Origin: Tenacibaculum gallaicum
GTDB taxonomy: Bacteria > Bacteroidota > Bacteroidia > Flavobacteriales > Flavobacteriaceae
Assembly (NCBI RefSeq): GCF_003387615.1
Contig: NZ_QUNS01000006.1
Coordinates: 124,001-188,000, forward strand
Reading direction: 5' to 3'
Length of the DNA stretch: 64,000 nucleotides
Of the stretch, positions 33,728 through 42,160 are shown piece by piece. The translations under genes and the position numbers were made by a program. The notes under the pieces are model-generated. The model was not told the DNA's origin and searched no databases. It saw only the letters and a list, made by a program, of their open reading frames with translations. Position 1 is the first letter of the stretch, and every line of letters starts with the position of its first letter.

Positions 33728-34801
33728 TCAGGAATCTTTCTTTTTATAATATGCTATTAATAAATCAACAACATAACTGTATGATTGAATTCCTTTTGAT
33801 TGATTATTGGCTTTAAGGTAAGAGTTGTACCCTTTTTTTAAATACGGCTCAATAGGGTTTTTAAACTGCTTCCAATGTAAATAAGTCGCTTTATAGTCCT
33901 TATATACACCTTTATTTACTGTTTTGGCAATTTCTTTACCTAATGTTTTATCTCTCTTGTAAACTTGACCAATACAATAATTATAAGCCATACGATATCC
34001 AGAATACTTAAAATACAAGTCTTTATTAGCTATTGAAGCTAAAAAACTTACAAAATTAGCATCGTTTTCAGCAGCCCAACCAATTTGATGCGCCATTTCA
34101 TGACAAGTAGTTGCGGGATAACCAGTTTTAGGAATCATATTATTTACTTGAGCTTCTCCCGTTATTGGATTTAAATACCCAGATGTTCCATTGTATGACT
34201 GAAATAAACTTACCAACGAACTTTTAATTGAGGAAGTTTGATAAGCTAATTGAGGATAAGTTTTTGATAGCTCTTGAAAACCGTTAGGAGCTAAACTGTA
34301 AATTTCTCTTTGAGAATAAGGAACAATTATAGCTACTGAATCATTTTTTGTTATTTGTAAATGAACTTTGTTTAATTCTGTTACAATCTTCTTAGTAGTT
34401 GAAATTAATTCTTCAGTTGTATAGGTAGATTGTTTTAGTTTAAGATTTTTAGCTAAAGGCTCTCTAAAATAATTTAATCCCCAAAAAGCATAAAAACAAA
34501 AATAAATAATAGATAGAATTGCGATAAATTTTACTAACTTAGGGAGGAAGTTTTGAAACCTTTTTTTAATTAAAAAATAGATAGATTTTAATAAAAGGTA
34601 TAGTAAATAAAAACCAATTACATCCCCAATGGAAAAAGGAATCCAACCTAGAAAGGATCTGAAAAACTGTGAAATATATGGGTAAATTCCATTGCTATAA
34701 TAAAACTCAATCCATTGTGATTTTTGACTTAAAAAAAGTACTAAAATCACCTGAATAGGTAAAAATAAAGCGACAAAAAAATATTTTTTTAGGTTATGCA
34801 T
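33728..34801 (-). CDS. DUF3810 membrane-anchored putative zinc metallopeptidase
   Basis: Three transmembrane helices in the first ~100 residues (YFFVALFLPIQVILVLFLS; IGDVIGFYLLYLLLKSIYFLI; FIAILSIIYFCFYAFWGLNYF) are followed by an extracytoplasmic domain with HExxH in TTCHEMAHQIGWAAENDANFV near residue 226; the following Glu-Asn-Asp is the likely third-ligand region. This matches DUF3810, common in flavobacteria and of unknown role. The 357-residue length is normal. Confidence 0.85.
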   Translation of the reverse strand: MHNLKKYFFVALFLPIQVILVLFLSQKSQWIEFYYSNGIYPYISQFFRSFLGWIPFSIGDVIGFYLLYLLLKSIYFLIKKRFQNFLPKLVKFIAILSIIYFCFYAFWGLNYFREPLAKNLKLKQSTYTTEELISTTKKIVTELNKVHLQITKNDSVAIIVPYSQREIYSLAPNGFQELSKTYPQLAYQTSSIKSSLVSLFQSYNGTSGYLNPITGEAQVNNMIPKTGYPATTCHEMAHQIGWAAENDANFVSFLASIANKDLYFKYSGYRMAYNYCIGQVYKRDKTLGKEIAKTVNKGVYKDYKATYLHWKQFKNPIEPYLKKGYNSYLKANNQSKGIQSYSYVVDLLIAYYKKKDS

Positions 34802-34915
34802 GCCCTCAAAAATAAGAAAGTTGTAACGTTATCAACAAGTTAATAACAGTTTATTTACAAAAAATGTGCATAAAGAAAATTGAGCATAGTCTCTACAAAT
34901 ATCATCTTAAAAATT

Positions 34916-34923
34916 TACTTTTG
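34916..34923 (+). promoter_or_regulatory. -7 element of dnaB, 5 nt from the start codon
   Basis: TACTTTTG ends at 34923 and the ATG is at 34929. The predicted start of transcription falls within a few bases of the ATG, i.e. a leaderless or near-leaderless mRNA. Confidence 0.55.
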
Positions 34924-34928
34924 CTGTT

Positions 34929-36443
34929 ATGGAAAAAACCCAATCTCTTAGAGGAACAAAAATAGATAAAGCTAGAATTATAAGCTTAGAAAAAGGGAAA
35001 TTACCACCGCAGGCTTTAGAATTAGAAGAGGCTGTTTTAGGTGCTATGATGATTGACAAAAAAGGGATTGATGAAGTAATTGATATTTTACACCCTGATG
35101 CTTTTTATGATAAGAGACATCAAGAAATTTATGCGGCAATTTATGCGCTCTTTCAAAACTCAGAACCAATTGATTTACTTTCAGTATCAAATCAGTTAAA
35201 GAAAAATGGAAAATTAGATTTAGCAGGAGGAGATTTTTACTTAATCGGTTTAACTCAAAAAGTAGCCTCATCTGCACATATTGAATTTCACTCTAGAATT
35301 ATTCTTGAAAAATTCATTCAGCGTAAGCTAATTACTATCTCTTCAGAAATTATTGAAAATGCGTATGATGAAACAGTTGATGTTTTTGATTTATTAGATG
35401 ACGCCGAAGGAAAACTATTTGAAGTAACACAAGGAAACCTAAAAAAAGGAGCAGAAAGAGCTGATTCGTTAGTACAACAATCGATTAATAAAATCCAAGA
35501 GATTTCTACCAAGGAAGGAATGAGTGGTTTGGCCACTGGATTTACAAAACTAGATGCTTTAACATCAGGTTGGCAGCCTTCCGATTTAATTATCATTGCA
35601 GCTCGTCCTGGTATGGGTAAAACGGCCTTCGTAATATCGATGGCAAAGAACATGGCAATTGATTTTAATCATGCCGTAGCTGTATTTTCATTAGAGATGT
35701 CATCTGTACAGTTAATTACCCGTATGATTTCTTCTGAGACAGGATTGACATCAGAAAAATTACGTAAAGGAAATTTAGAGCCACACGAATGGGAGCAGTT
35801 AAACGTGAAAGTGAAAAAACTTTCTGATGCACCTATTTTTATTGATGATACACCTGCATTATCTATTTTCGATTTACGTGCAAAAGCTCGTCGTTTAGTG
35901 TCACAACACGGAGTTAAAATATTAATTATTGATTACTTACAGTTAATGACAGCTGGGGGAGCAGGAGGTAACCGTGAACAAGAAATTTCGACGATTTCAC
36001 GTAACTTAAAAGCACTAGGTAAAGAATTAAATGTACCTGTAATTGCACTTTCTCAGTTATCGCGTGCGGTTGAAACCCGTGGAGGAAGTAAACGTCCGTT
36101 ACTATCCGATCTTCGTGAATCTGGAGCGATTGAGCAGGATGCCGATATTGTATCGTTTATTTACCGTCCTGAATACTACGGAATGACTGAATGGGACGAT
36201 GACGATCATTCACCATGTGAAGGACAAGGGGAGTTTATCGTTGCAAAACACCGTAACGGTGGATTGGATAATATCCGTTTGAAGTTTACAGGACACTTAG
36301 CAAAATTCTCAGATTTAGAAGAAGGTTTTAGTAGTGAATTCCAATCGAGTATGAACTCAGGGTTTAATGAAGAAGTATCTTCTAGTAATTTTGCTTCACC
36401 AGAAGATGCTTTTGGACCTAGCGACGATGATGTTCCGTTTTAA
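34929..36443 (+). CDS. dnaB: Replicative DNA helicase
   Basis: Hexameric 5'-3' helicase at the replication fork. The N-terminal domain (PPQALELEEAVLGAMMIDKKGIDEV) binds primase; the RecA-like core has Walker A in AARPGMGKTAF (near 225), the Walker B segment ILIIDYLQLM, and the arginine-finger region RLKFTGHLAKFSDL. The 504-residue length is normal and no intein is seen. The terminal Ser/Asn-rich tail ends FGPSDDDVPF. Expressed from a promoter almost touching the ATG and closed by a terminator at 36466-36508. Confidence 0.96.
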   Translation: MEKTQSLRGTKIDKARIISLEKGKLPPQALELEEAVLGAMMIDKKGIDEVIDILHPDAFYDKRHQEIYAAIYALFQNSEPIDLLSVSNQLKKNGKLDLAGGDFYLIGLTQKVASSAHIEFHSRIILEKFIQRKLITISSEIIENAYDETVDVFDLLDDAEGKLFEVTQGNLKKGAERADSLVQQSINKIQEISTKEGMSGLATGFTKLDALTSGWQPSDLIIIAARPGMGKTAFVISMAKNMAIDFNHAVAVFSLEMSSVQLITRMISSETGLTSEKLRKGNLEPHEWEQLNVKVKKLSDAPIFIDDTPALSIFDLRAKARRLVSQHGVKILIIDYLQLMTAGGAGGNREQEISTISRNLKALGKELNVPVIALSQLSRAVETRGGSKRPLLSDLRESGAIEQDADIVSFIYRPEYYGMTEWDDDDHSPCEGQGEFIVAKHRNGGLDNIRLKFTGHLAKFSDLEEGFSSEFQSSMNSGFNEEVSSSNFASPEDAFGPSDDDVPF

Positions 36444-36465
36444 CCTTTAAATAAAACTTAAAATA

Positions 36466-36509
36466 CAACTAAATACACAATTGCTAAAAAGTAATTGTGT
36501 ATTTTAGTT
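36466..36509 (+). terminator. dnaB terminator
   Basis: AACTAAATACACAATT / AATTGTGTATTTTAGTT, 16 pairs with one bulged base, followed by T run; it reaches to 6 nt before the next gene's ATG. Confidence 0.8.
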
Positions 36510-36515
36510 TTTGAT

Positions 36516-37775
36516 ATGAAACAATTTCTTTACATACTAACATTTTTCCTTTTTTCAAACTCGTTATGGGCTTCTTTTATTTATGTACCTATGAGTAATG
36601 AAAATCAAAAAAATCACTTAAAAGCATACGGCATTGTATATTATGCTTTAGAAAATGGTTTAAAAGCCAAGTGGTTGTTAAATTATGATGGAGGAGCTTT
36701 TTTAATTGAAAACAATGAATCAGTTGAAAAAGAATGCAAAATACGTGGCGTATCGTATCAAATTATTTCAGATGCTAAATCAGCATTAATTTTAGAAGAA
36801 ATTTCTTCACCTTCAAAAAACCAAGAAGCAGTAACTTTAGAAAAAGCACCAAAAATAGCGGTGTATTCTCCTAAAGATAAAATGCCGTGGGATGATGCGG
36901 TAACGATGGTATTAACGTATGCTGAAATACCTTTTGATGTAATATATGATGAAGAGGTGTTGAATGATAAATTGTTATTGTATGAGTGGCTGCATTTACA
37001 TCATGAAGACTTTACAGGGCAGTATGGACGTTTTTATGGAGCTTTTAGAACAGCTCCTTGGTATATTCAACAAAAAAAAGATGCTGAAGCTTTAGCGAAA
37101 AGATTAGGGTATAGTAAAGTGTCTGAAGAAAAAGGAGCAGTAGCCAAAAAAATACGAGATTATGTAGTTGGTGGAGGGTTTATGTTTGCGATGTGTTCTG
37201 CTACCGATAGCTTTGATATTGCACTAGCTGCTGATGGGGTAGATATTTGTGAAGGAATGTTTGATGGAGATGCTTCAGAACCTAATTATCAATCGAAAAT
37301 TAACTTTAATAAAACACTTGCGTTTAAAGATTTTGAATTGATTCGTAACCCTACTACCTATGAGTTTTCTTCAATAGATATGACTCGTAAGCGAAGAATC
37401 AGAAAAGAGGTAGACTATTTTGTGTTGAAAGAATTTTCGGCAAAATGGGATCAAGTTCCAACAATGCTTACCCAAAATCATACTATGTTAGTTAAAGGTT
37501 TTATGGGACAAACAACTTCTTTTAATCCTAACACAATAAAATCTACAGTCATTGTTTTAGGAGGCAATAAAACCAATGGAGAGGGACGCTATATTCACGG
37601 AACTAAAGGGAAAGGAATGTTTACTTTTTATGGTGGTCATGATCCTGAAGATTATCAGCATAGAGTAGGAGACCCTAAAACAGAGTTAGACTTACACCCA
37701 ACCTCTCCTGGATATCGTTTAATATTAAACAATGTATTATTTCCTGCAGCTAAAAAGAAAAAACAGAAAACATAG
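36516..37775 (+). CDS. Conserved exported protein, class I glutamine-amidotransferase-like fold (often labelled asparagine synthetase B)
   Basis: I take the ATG at 36516 because it begins a signal peptide (MKQFLYILTFFLFSNSLWASF). The body resembles flavobacterial proteins named asparagine synthetase B, but no AsnB ATP-pyrophosphatase or N-terminal Cys nucleophile domain is present, so that name is probably inherited error. A ThuA/DJ-1-like amidotransferase fold is suggested by PKIAVYSPKDKMPWDDAVTMVLTYAEIPFDVIYDEEV, VGGGFMFAMCSATDSFDIALA and TFYGGHDPEDY. A Cys in FAMCSAT sits where amidotransferase-like proteins place the nucleophile. Location is periplasmic by inference; function unknown. Confidence 0.7.
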   Translation: MKQFLYILTFFLFSNSLWASFIYVPMSNENQKNHLKAYGIVYYALENGLKAKWLLNYDGGAFLIENNESVEKECKIRGVSYQIISDAKSALILEEISSPSKNQEAVTLEKAPKIAVYSPKDKMPWDDAVTMVLTYAEIPFDVIYDEEVLNDKLLLYEWLHLHHEDFTGQYGRFYGAFRTAPWYIQQKKDAEALAKRLGYSKVSEEKGAVAKKIRDYVVGGGFMFAMCSATDSFDIALAADGVDICEGMFDGDASEPNYQSKINFNKTLAFKDFELIRNPTTYEFSSIDMTRKRRIRKEVDYFVLKEFSAKWDQVPTMLTQNHTMLVKGFMGQTTSFNPNTIKSTVIVLGGNKTNGEGRYIHGTKGKGMFTFYGGHDPEDYQHRVGDPKTELDLHPTSPGYRLILNNVLFPAAKKKKQKT

Positions 37776-38098
37776 TTTATACATGTAATTATCTGCTTTT
37801 TAGTGTCTTATGTTGTTTTTTAGTTAAGCCTTGTACCTTTTTAATACTACTTAATGTATTAATAAACAACGTTTAAGGTTTTTGTAAAGTGATTCGTTTG
37901 TTATTTATATAACTTAGTAAAAGTAAAACCAAAATTCGTATTGTATTGAATGGTTTATGATTAGCGCGCAACTTTATACTTCATATATCATTCTTTAATT
38001 TAATAGCTTGATCATCTGTTAAATAGTTTTGGATTTTTAGGCGTATACCGAAAAGCCTAAATAGAGTAGGTAAAAACTAAACTTAAAACTAAATTATC
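37776..38098 (+). other. 323-nt intergenic region upstream of the paralogue pair
   Basis: No reading frame of note. A -7 element TAGTTTTG at 38024-38031 predicts a 5' UTR of about 65 nt that starts with hairpin TTTAGGC / GCCTAAA (38034-38061). The first 250 nt are AT-rich and otherwise featureless to my eye. Confidence 0.5.
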
Positions 38099-39142
38099 AT
38101 GGCAACAAAACTTACAGAACCATCTAATGGTGTCGTAAAAGAACAAGTTGGAGCAAATATGGAAACTCCAACTAATGGAATGTACAATACCCTTTGTCAA
38201 TCATTAAACTTAAGTGACAAAAGCTTTCAAATGATACAAGGTGTATTACCAGTTCAAAGTTCAGCGTCAGAACTATATAACTATTTTGATGGTGTTCCCC
38301 CAAAATCTGTAGGAGTATTGTATGAAGGTAACCCTTTAAATACTTTAAGCGGTAATTATGCTACAATGCTAAGTAAAACAGAAGATACAGGTACATTCTT
38401 GTATAAAATAGCAATGAGTAATTATACAAACTCTAACAATTGGATTGGAGGTAACATGGGAACTAACCCTATATATACTCCAGTCTTTGAAGAGTTAAAA
38501 TTACAAGTTGAAAAAGGTTCTTCTGCGGCAATTCATTTTGATTCTCAAACGTCTAATGATGATATTCAAAACTCATGGGCACAAAGCAACGGTTCTTCAG
38601 GAGTTGGTTTCTGGGGAAAGAAGTCTAATAGTGTTTCAAAATCATTAAATGAAAAAGCTTCTGCAAGTAGAATTACTGTAGATATGAATTTTAATAAGTA
38701 TGCTTTTCTAGCTGTTAGAGCAGGAGGATGGTTTTTCTCTGGTTATTTTACAGATATGTACCAAAACCCTGATCAATTTCAAAATCAAGATGATTGGAAT
38801 AATTTATTTGGTCCATCTGGTTCTTTACAAAGAGTAACCAACCAAGCTTTACTTGTTTCTGGTTACACAATTACTGTAAAATCTTGGGCTACTTATAGTC
38901 AATCTGACTTTGAAGAAATTCAAAAAAGTACAGAGACCAATGTATGGCCATTCTATACATCAGGATCATCATCAAAAGCTACATCTAGCTATAAGTTTAA
39001 TGATGATAAAACGATTTCTGTAACAATTACATCTGCACCAGGAGATTTACAAATTTTTGGTATGGGAGTAATTCCAACAGATAGAGCTGTAACAGGTGGT
39101 AGCACAAATCATGCTTTAAAAGCACCTTCAAGATTAATTTAA
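38099..39142 (+). CDS. Protein of unknown family, 347 residues; paralogue of the next gene
   Basis: I do not recognise the family. There is no signal peptide, no membrane helix and only one cysteine. The sequence is rich in Ser, Asn, Thr and aromatic residues. Marked segments are MSNYTNSNNWIGGN near 103, IHFDSQTSNDD near 142, the Gly/Trp-rich FLAVRAGGWFFSGYFTDMYQ near 203, and a beta-rich C-terminus (YKFNDDKTISVTITSAP; LQIFGMGVIP). The following gene aligns by eye over its whole length (NWI...YTP; the Trp/Phe-rich WF.S..F segment; F-P-F-Y; DKTISVTI versus DKSLTITL; a terminal L-FG), so the two are distant paralogues. An untagged, aromatic-rich, duplicated pair beside a sensor-type AraC regulator suggests secretion by a non-Sec route or an assembly role, but function is unknown. 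Confidence 0.6.
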   Translation: MATKLTEPSNGVVKEQVGANMETPTNGMYNTLCQSLNLSDKSFQMIQGVLPVQSSASELYNYFDGVPPKSVGVLYEGNPLNTLSGNYATMLSKTEDTGTFLYKIAMSNYTNSNNWIGGNMGTNPIYTPVFEELKLQVEKGSSAAIHFDSQTSNDDIQNSWAQSNGSSGVGFWGKKSNSVSKSLNEKASASRITVDMNFNKYAFLAVRAGGWFFSGYFTDMYQNPDQFQNQDDWNNLFGPSGSLQRVTNQALLVSGYTITVKSWATYSQSDFEEIQKSTETNVWPFYTSGSSSKATSSYKFNDDKTISVTITSAPGDLQIFGMGVIPTDRAVTGGSTNHALKAPSRLI

Positions 39143-39149
39143 TCTTATA

Positions 39150-39187
39150 GTTAAGAGAGCACATGATTTTCATGTGCTCTACTTAAC
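39150..39187 (+). terminator. Strong hairpin between the two paralogues
   Basis: GTTAAG-AGAGCACATG-ATTTT-CATGTGCTCT-A-CTTAAC, 16 bp with one bulge. Only a weak T tract follows (CCTTTTAC), so it may attenuate rather than end transcription, lowering expression of the second paralogue. Confidence 0.65.
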
Positions 39188-39229
39188 CTTTTACATAAAT
39201 TTATTATAGTTAACTTAAAATAATGAATA

Positions 39230-40141
39230 ATGAAGTCCCCCGAGAGTTTTAATTATTTAGTATTAAACGAACTGGCAGAGTTATTTAACGCACAATTAAG
39301 TAGTTTTACATTCTATGCATCTTTACCAAATTTACCCACAAACGAAGCTGATTTTTCAGTTTTATTAGATACTATTCCAGTAGGAACTGAGTTTTTTGAT
39401 AGCGCCCTTCCACTAAATTATTTTAGTGAGGTGTATGGAAGAATTTTAAAAGCTCAAATAAAACAACCTTTAGCCATTCAAATAGGACTGAATGATTATT
39501 ATGATGCAACAAACTGGATAGTTCCATATACAATACCAAAGTATACACCAAGCTTAAGTACTTTTAAAGGAGCAATAGAAAACTCCTTGCAGTCAAAAGT
39601 TGTTATAAAGTCAAACGAACAAACTATACGCATTCCAGTTTACCCAGAATTTCCTGTTTTAGTTGTAAATACCTCGTTAGATAATTTTACTAATGAAGTG
39701 GCAAAATCAGTTGTAACTGTAGCCATAGCTTTTAGTGAATCTACTACACAGAAAATTAACTTTGGAAATTGGTTTTCATCTGCTGCTTTTTTATACGCAT
39801 ACCAGACTCCAAGCAATTGGGATGACTCTGTAATATCTTGGGATGAAGTTTTTAACCCCAAAACAGGAATATTAAAAAATATTAATTCATATATATCTGC
39901 TGTTTCAGATATGACAATAAAAATTCATATCTCTGGAACATATACAGAAGAAACAGTAAGTTTATTAACATCTATTCCAGAACAAGTAATATTCCCTTTT
40001 TATCAGCAAATAAATGGAGCTACTATAGAGTACACTTTAGAAACTGACAAAAGCTTAACAATAACGTTAAAAGTTCCTAAAAATAACGAATACTATCTTT
40101 TTGGAGTTCAGTATCAAAATGTAGAGGAATTGTTAACTTAA
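39230..40141 (+). CDS. Protein of unknown family, 303 residues; paralogue of the preceding gene
   Basis: Distantly similar along its length to the 347-residue neighbour: DATNWIVPYTIPKYTPSL matches SNNWIGG...NPIYTP, INFGNWFSSAAFLYAYQTPSNWDD matches the AGGWFFSGYF...NQDDW region, PEQVIFPFYQQ matches NVWPFYTSG, and DKSLTITLKVPKNNEYYLFG matches the last strand pair. No signal peptide, no membrane helix, no cysteine in most of the chain. It lacks the neighbour's Ser-rich insertion near residue 165-185. It is separated from the first gene by a 16-bp hairpin and converges on an AraC-type regulator 10 nt away. Unknown function. Confidence 0.6.
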   Translation: MKSPESFNYLVLNELAELFNAQLSSFTFYASLPNLPTNEADFSVLLDTIPVGTEFFDSALPLNYFSEVYGRILKAQIKQPLAIQIGLNDYYDATNWIVPYTIPKYTPSLSTFKGAIENSLQSKVVIKSNEQTIRIPVYPEFPVLVVNTSLDNFTNEVAKSVVTVAIAFSESTTQKINFGNWFSSAAFLYAYQTPSNWDDSVISWDEVFNPKTGILKNINSYISAVSDMTIKIHISGTYTEETVSLLTSIPEQVIFPFYQQINGATIEYTLETDKSLTITLKVPKNNEYYLFGVQYQNVEELLT

Positions 40142-40151
40142 TACTTAAAAA

Positions 40152-41837
40152 TTAAGAAGACTTATAGCTATTTACCTTTACTAATTCTTTTATAAAATAA
40201 GATGGTTTTAGGCCTGTATGTTTAAAAAACGCCTTAGAAAAAGATTCAGCATTTTTAAAACCAACTTCTTGTGCGATGGCTTTTATAGTATATTTCCTCC
40301 ACAGAGTATCATTTTTAAGTTTTTCAATCGCGTATTTAATTCTAAGTTGATTGACATAATTAGAAAAAGAAGTGTTTTTATATTGATTAATGACTTTTGA
40401 TAAATAGCTAGTATTAGTATCTAACCGGTCAGCCAATAGTTGTAAGTTGATTTTAGAGTCTAAAAAATCTGTGTTTTTTTCAAAAGTTTCAAGCCCTTTC
40501 ATAATAGCGCTAATTGTTTCATAAGAAAGTTCGTATTTGTTGGTCGTTTTTGTAACAGGCTGTATTTCTTCTTTATCTACAACTTCTTTTTGATTAACTA
40601 ATGCTATAAAACGCTTTTTAAAAGTTCTCTTTCTTTTAATTTGATACCCTATTAAAACAAATGATAGTAGTAATAAAGAAATATAAATTATTTTATTTTT
40701 TCTAGACTCACCTACTTCATTTTCTAGTTTCTCTATAACCTGTTTCTTTTCTAATATTAGGTTAGGGATGTCGTATTCTTCAGTAAACGTTTTATTGATT
40801 TTATTTTTTTCATTTAAATTGAATTTTTTTAATTCTAATAATCTATTTATGTAAAATAATTGCTTCTTTAAATTATTTTTTGCTTTGTAGTGTTTTAAAA
40901 GAAACTTAAAACTGTCTTCTAATCTTTTAGAAGATATATTTTTTATAGAATAAATAGAATCAGCTTTTTTATGATATTTTAAAGAATAACTATAATTATT
41001 AATAGAATCATAAGTTATACCTATAAGGCTGTATGTTTGATTAAGTAAAACATAGTTTTCATCTTCTGTTATAATTGGTACAAATCGAAGAAACCCAGTA
41101 AGGGCTTTTTCATATTTTTTATTATCAAAATCAATCAACGACCTCATAAAATAAGAAAAGTTTTCGAAAAGAGTATCTCTTGATTCTATACTTGCTCTAA
41201 TGCTTTTTTCATTATAGTAATATGCTGAATCTAAGCTTCCTTTTCTTAAATGTATTGAGGTTATATTGTTAAGCAAAGAAAGGTATTCACTTGTCTTATG
41301 TAGCTTGTTCTTATTTTTAAGATAATTAAAAGCTTTTAGATAAAAAAAGAGAGCATTTTCTTTTTCATCTACTGACGACTTTATCAAACCTAAGTACATG
41401 TTTTTGTATGCGCTAGTGTAACCTTCTGCATTATCAATTAAAAGAAATTCTTTAAGAGCTTCACCATTTCTTCTTCTATGGAAGAAAAACTTTCCTTTAC
41501 GAAAGTGGATAATTGAAGGGTATTTTTTTGAAAGATATTTTTTAGTTATTTCAATTAACGAGTCACAAAAATTTAAATAAATATTCTCATCATTTAAAAT
41601 ATCTGCTAATAAGTATTTTCCATTCAACATTTCTAATGTGTCTTTTTCATGTAAAGCTTTTCTATATTTTGCTTTTGCGTAAATAACAGCTTTTAATGTA
41701 TCAGGTTTACTATTATAAAATAAATCGGATAATTCTTGAAAACTTTTTCTTAGTAAGGTGTCTTGTTTTATATGATTTTGAGAATAAACTTTTAAACTTA
41801 ATCCAATAACTAGGAGTAAAACAAATATCTTTTTCAT
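40152..41837 (-). CDS. TPR-repeat membrane regulator with C-terminal AraC-type DNA-binding domain
   Basis: Signal segment (FVLLLVIGLSLKVYS), then about 300 residues of helical repeats of TPR type (SLLNNITSIHLRKGSLDSAYYYNEKSI; YSLIGITYDSINNYSYSLKYHKKADSIY). A coiled coil (EEYDIPNLILEKKQVIEKLENE) and one transmembrane helix near 380 (KIIYISLLLLSFVLIGYQI) follow, then a cytosolic double helix-turn-helix AraC domain at about 455-555 (LQLLADRLDTNTSYLSKVINQ; KAIAQEVGFKNAESFSKAFFKHTGLKPSYF). This one-piece sensor/regulator layout is common in flavobacteria. It converges with the paralogue pair, which makes those genes candidate targets. Confidence 0.88.
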   Translation of the reverse strand: MKKIFVLLLVIGLSLKVYSQNHIKQDTLLRKSFQELSDLFYNSKPDTLKAVIYAKAKYRKALHEKDTLEMLNGKYLLADILNDENIYLNFCDSLIEITKKYLSKKYPSIIHFRKGKFFFHRRRNGEALKEFLLIDNAEGYTSAYKNMYLGLIKSSVDEKENALFFYLKAFNYLKNKNKLHKTSEYLSLLNNITSIHLRKGSLDSAYYYNEKSIRASIESRDTLFENFSYFMRSLIDFDNKKYEKALTGFLRFVPIITEDENYVLLNQTYSLIGITYDSINNYSYSLKYHKKADSIYSIKNISSKRLEDSFKFLLKHYKAKNNLKKQLFYINRLLELKKFNLNEKNKINKTFTEEYDIPNLILEKKQVIEKLENEVGESRKNKIIYISLLLLSFVLIGYQIKRKRTFKKRFIALVNQKEVVDKEEIQPVTKTTNKYELSYETISAIMKGLETFEKNTDFLDSKINLQLLADRLDTNTSYLSKVINQYKNTSFSNYVNQLRIKYAIEKLKNDTLWRKYTIKAIAQEVGFKNAESFSKAFFKHTGLKPSYFIKELVKVNSYKSS

Positions 41838-41963
41838 AAAAAATAATTAAATAGAGGCCAAAAGTACCAAAAAATCATGATTTTTTGGTTTTTATTAATA
41901 TGTTGTAAATAAGTGTTTTATTCGTTTTTAAAAGTCGTTTTTTATAAAATACGTGTACAACTG

Positions 41964-42090
41964 TTTGTGTATCAAACAAACAAATAAGTTATTTGAATCA
42001 CGTAAATAAAGGGTTCAATAACGATTCATTTAGAAAAGGGAAAATTAAACGAAAAAGAAAACGTAACTCACTTGAACCCTTTTTCTTTTT
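41964..42090 (+). ncRNA. Candidate small RNA upstream of the transketolase gene
   Basis: TTTG (41964-41967), 20 nt, GTTATTTG (41988-41995) form a plausible promoter. The transcript would end at the stem AAAGGGTTCAA (42008-42018) / TTGAACCCTTT (42072-42082) followed by TTCTTTTT. The 53-nt loop is A-rich (AAAAGGGAAAA) without a reading frame. It could also be a terminator remnant. Confidence 0.4.
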
Positions 42091-42131
42091 ACTTAAATAA
42101 AAAAGTAATTGCTCATTTTTACATAATCAAT

Positions 42132-42139
42132 TACATTTG
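42132..42139 (+). promoter_or_regulatory. -7 element of the transketolase subunit gene
   Basis: TACATTTG, 21 nt before the ATG at 42161. Confidence 0.5.
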
Positions 42140-42160
42140 TGGGCATAAAACAAAACAATA

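Larger units (their letters stand above)
41838..42160 (+). other. 323-nt intergenic region between the TPR-AraC gene and the transketolase gene
   Basis: Divergent promoters and one candidate small RNA (41988-42090). CAAAAAATCATGATTTTTTGG at 41871-41891 contains the perfect palindrome CAAAAAATCATGATTTTTTG, next to the start of the AraC-type gene; it may be its operator. The tkt -7 element TACATTTG is at 42132-42139. Confidence 0.5.

Noticed and set aside
36516..37775. Asparagine synthetase
   Set aside because: Neither the AsnB glutaminase N-terminus nor the ATP-binding SGGLDS motif is present, so I did not assign asnB despite the common database label.
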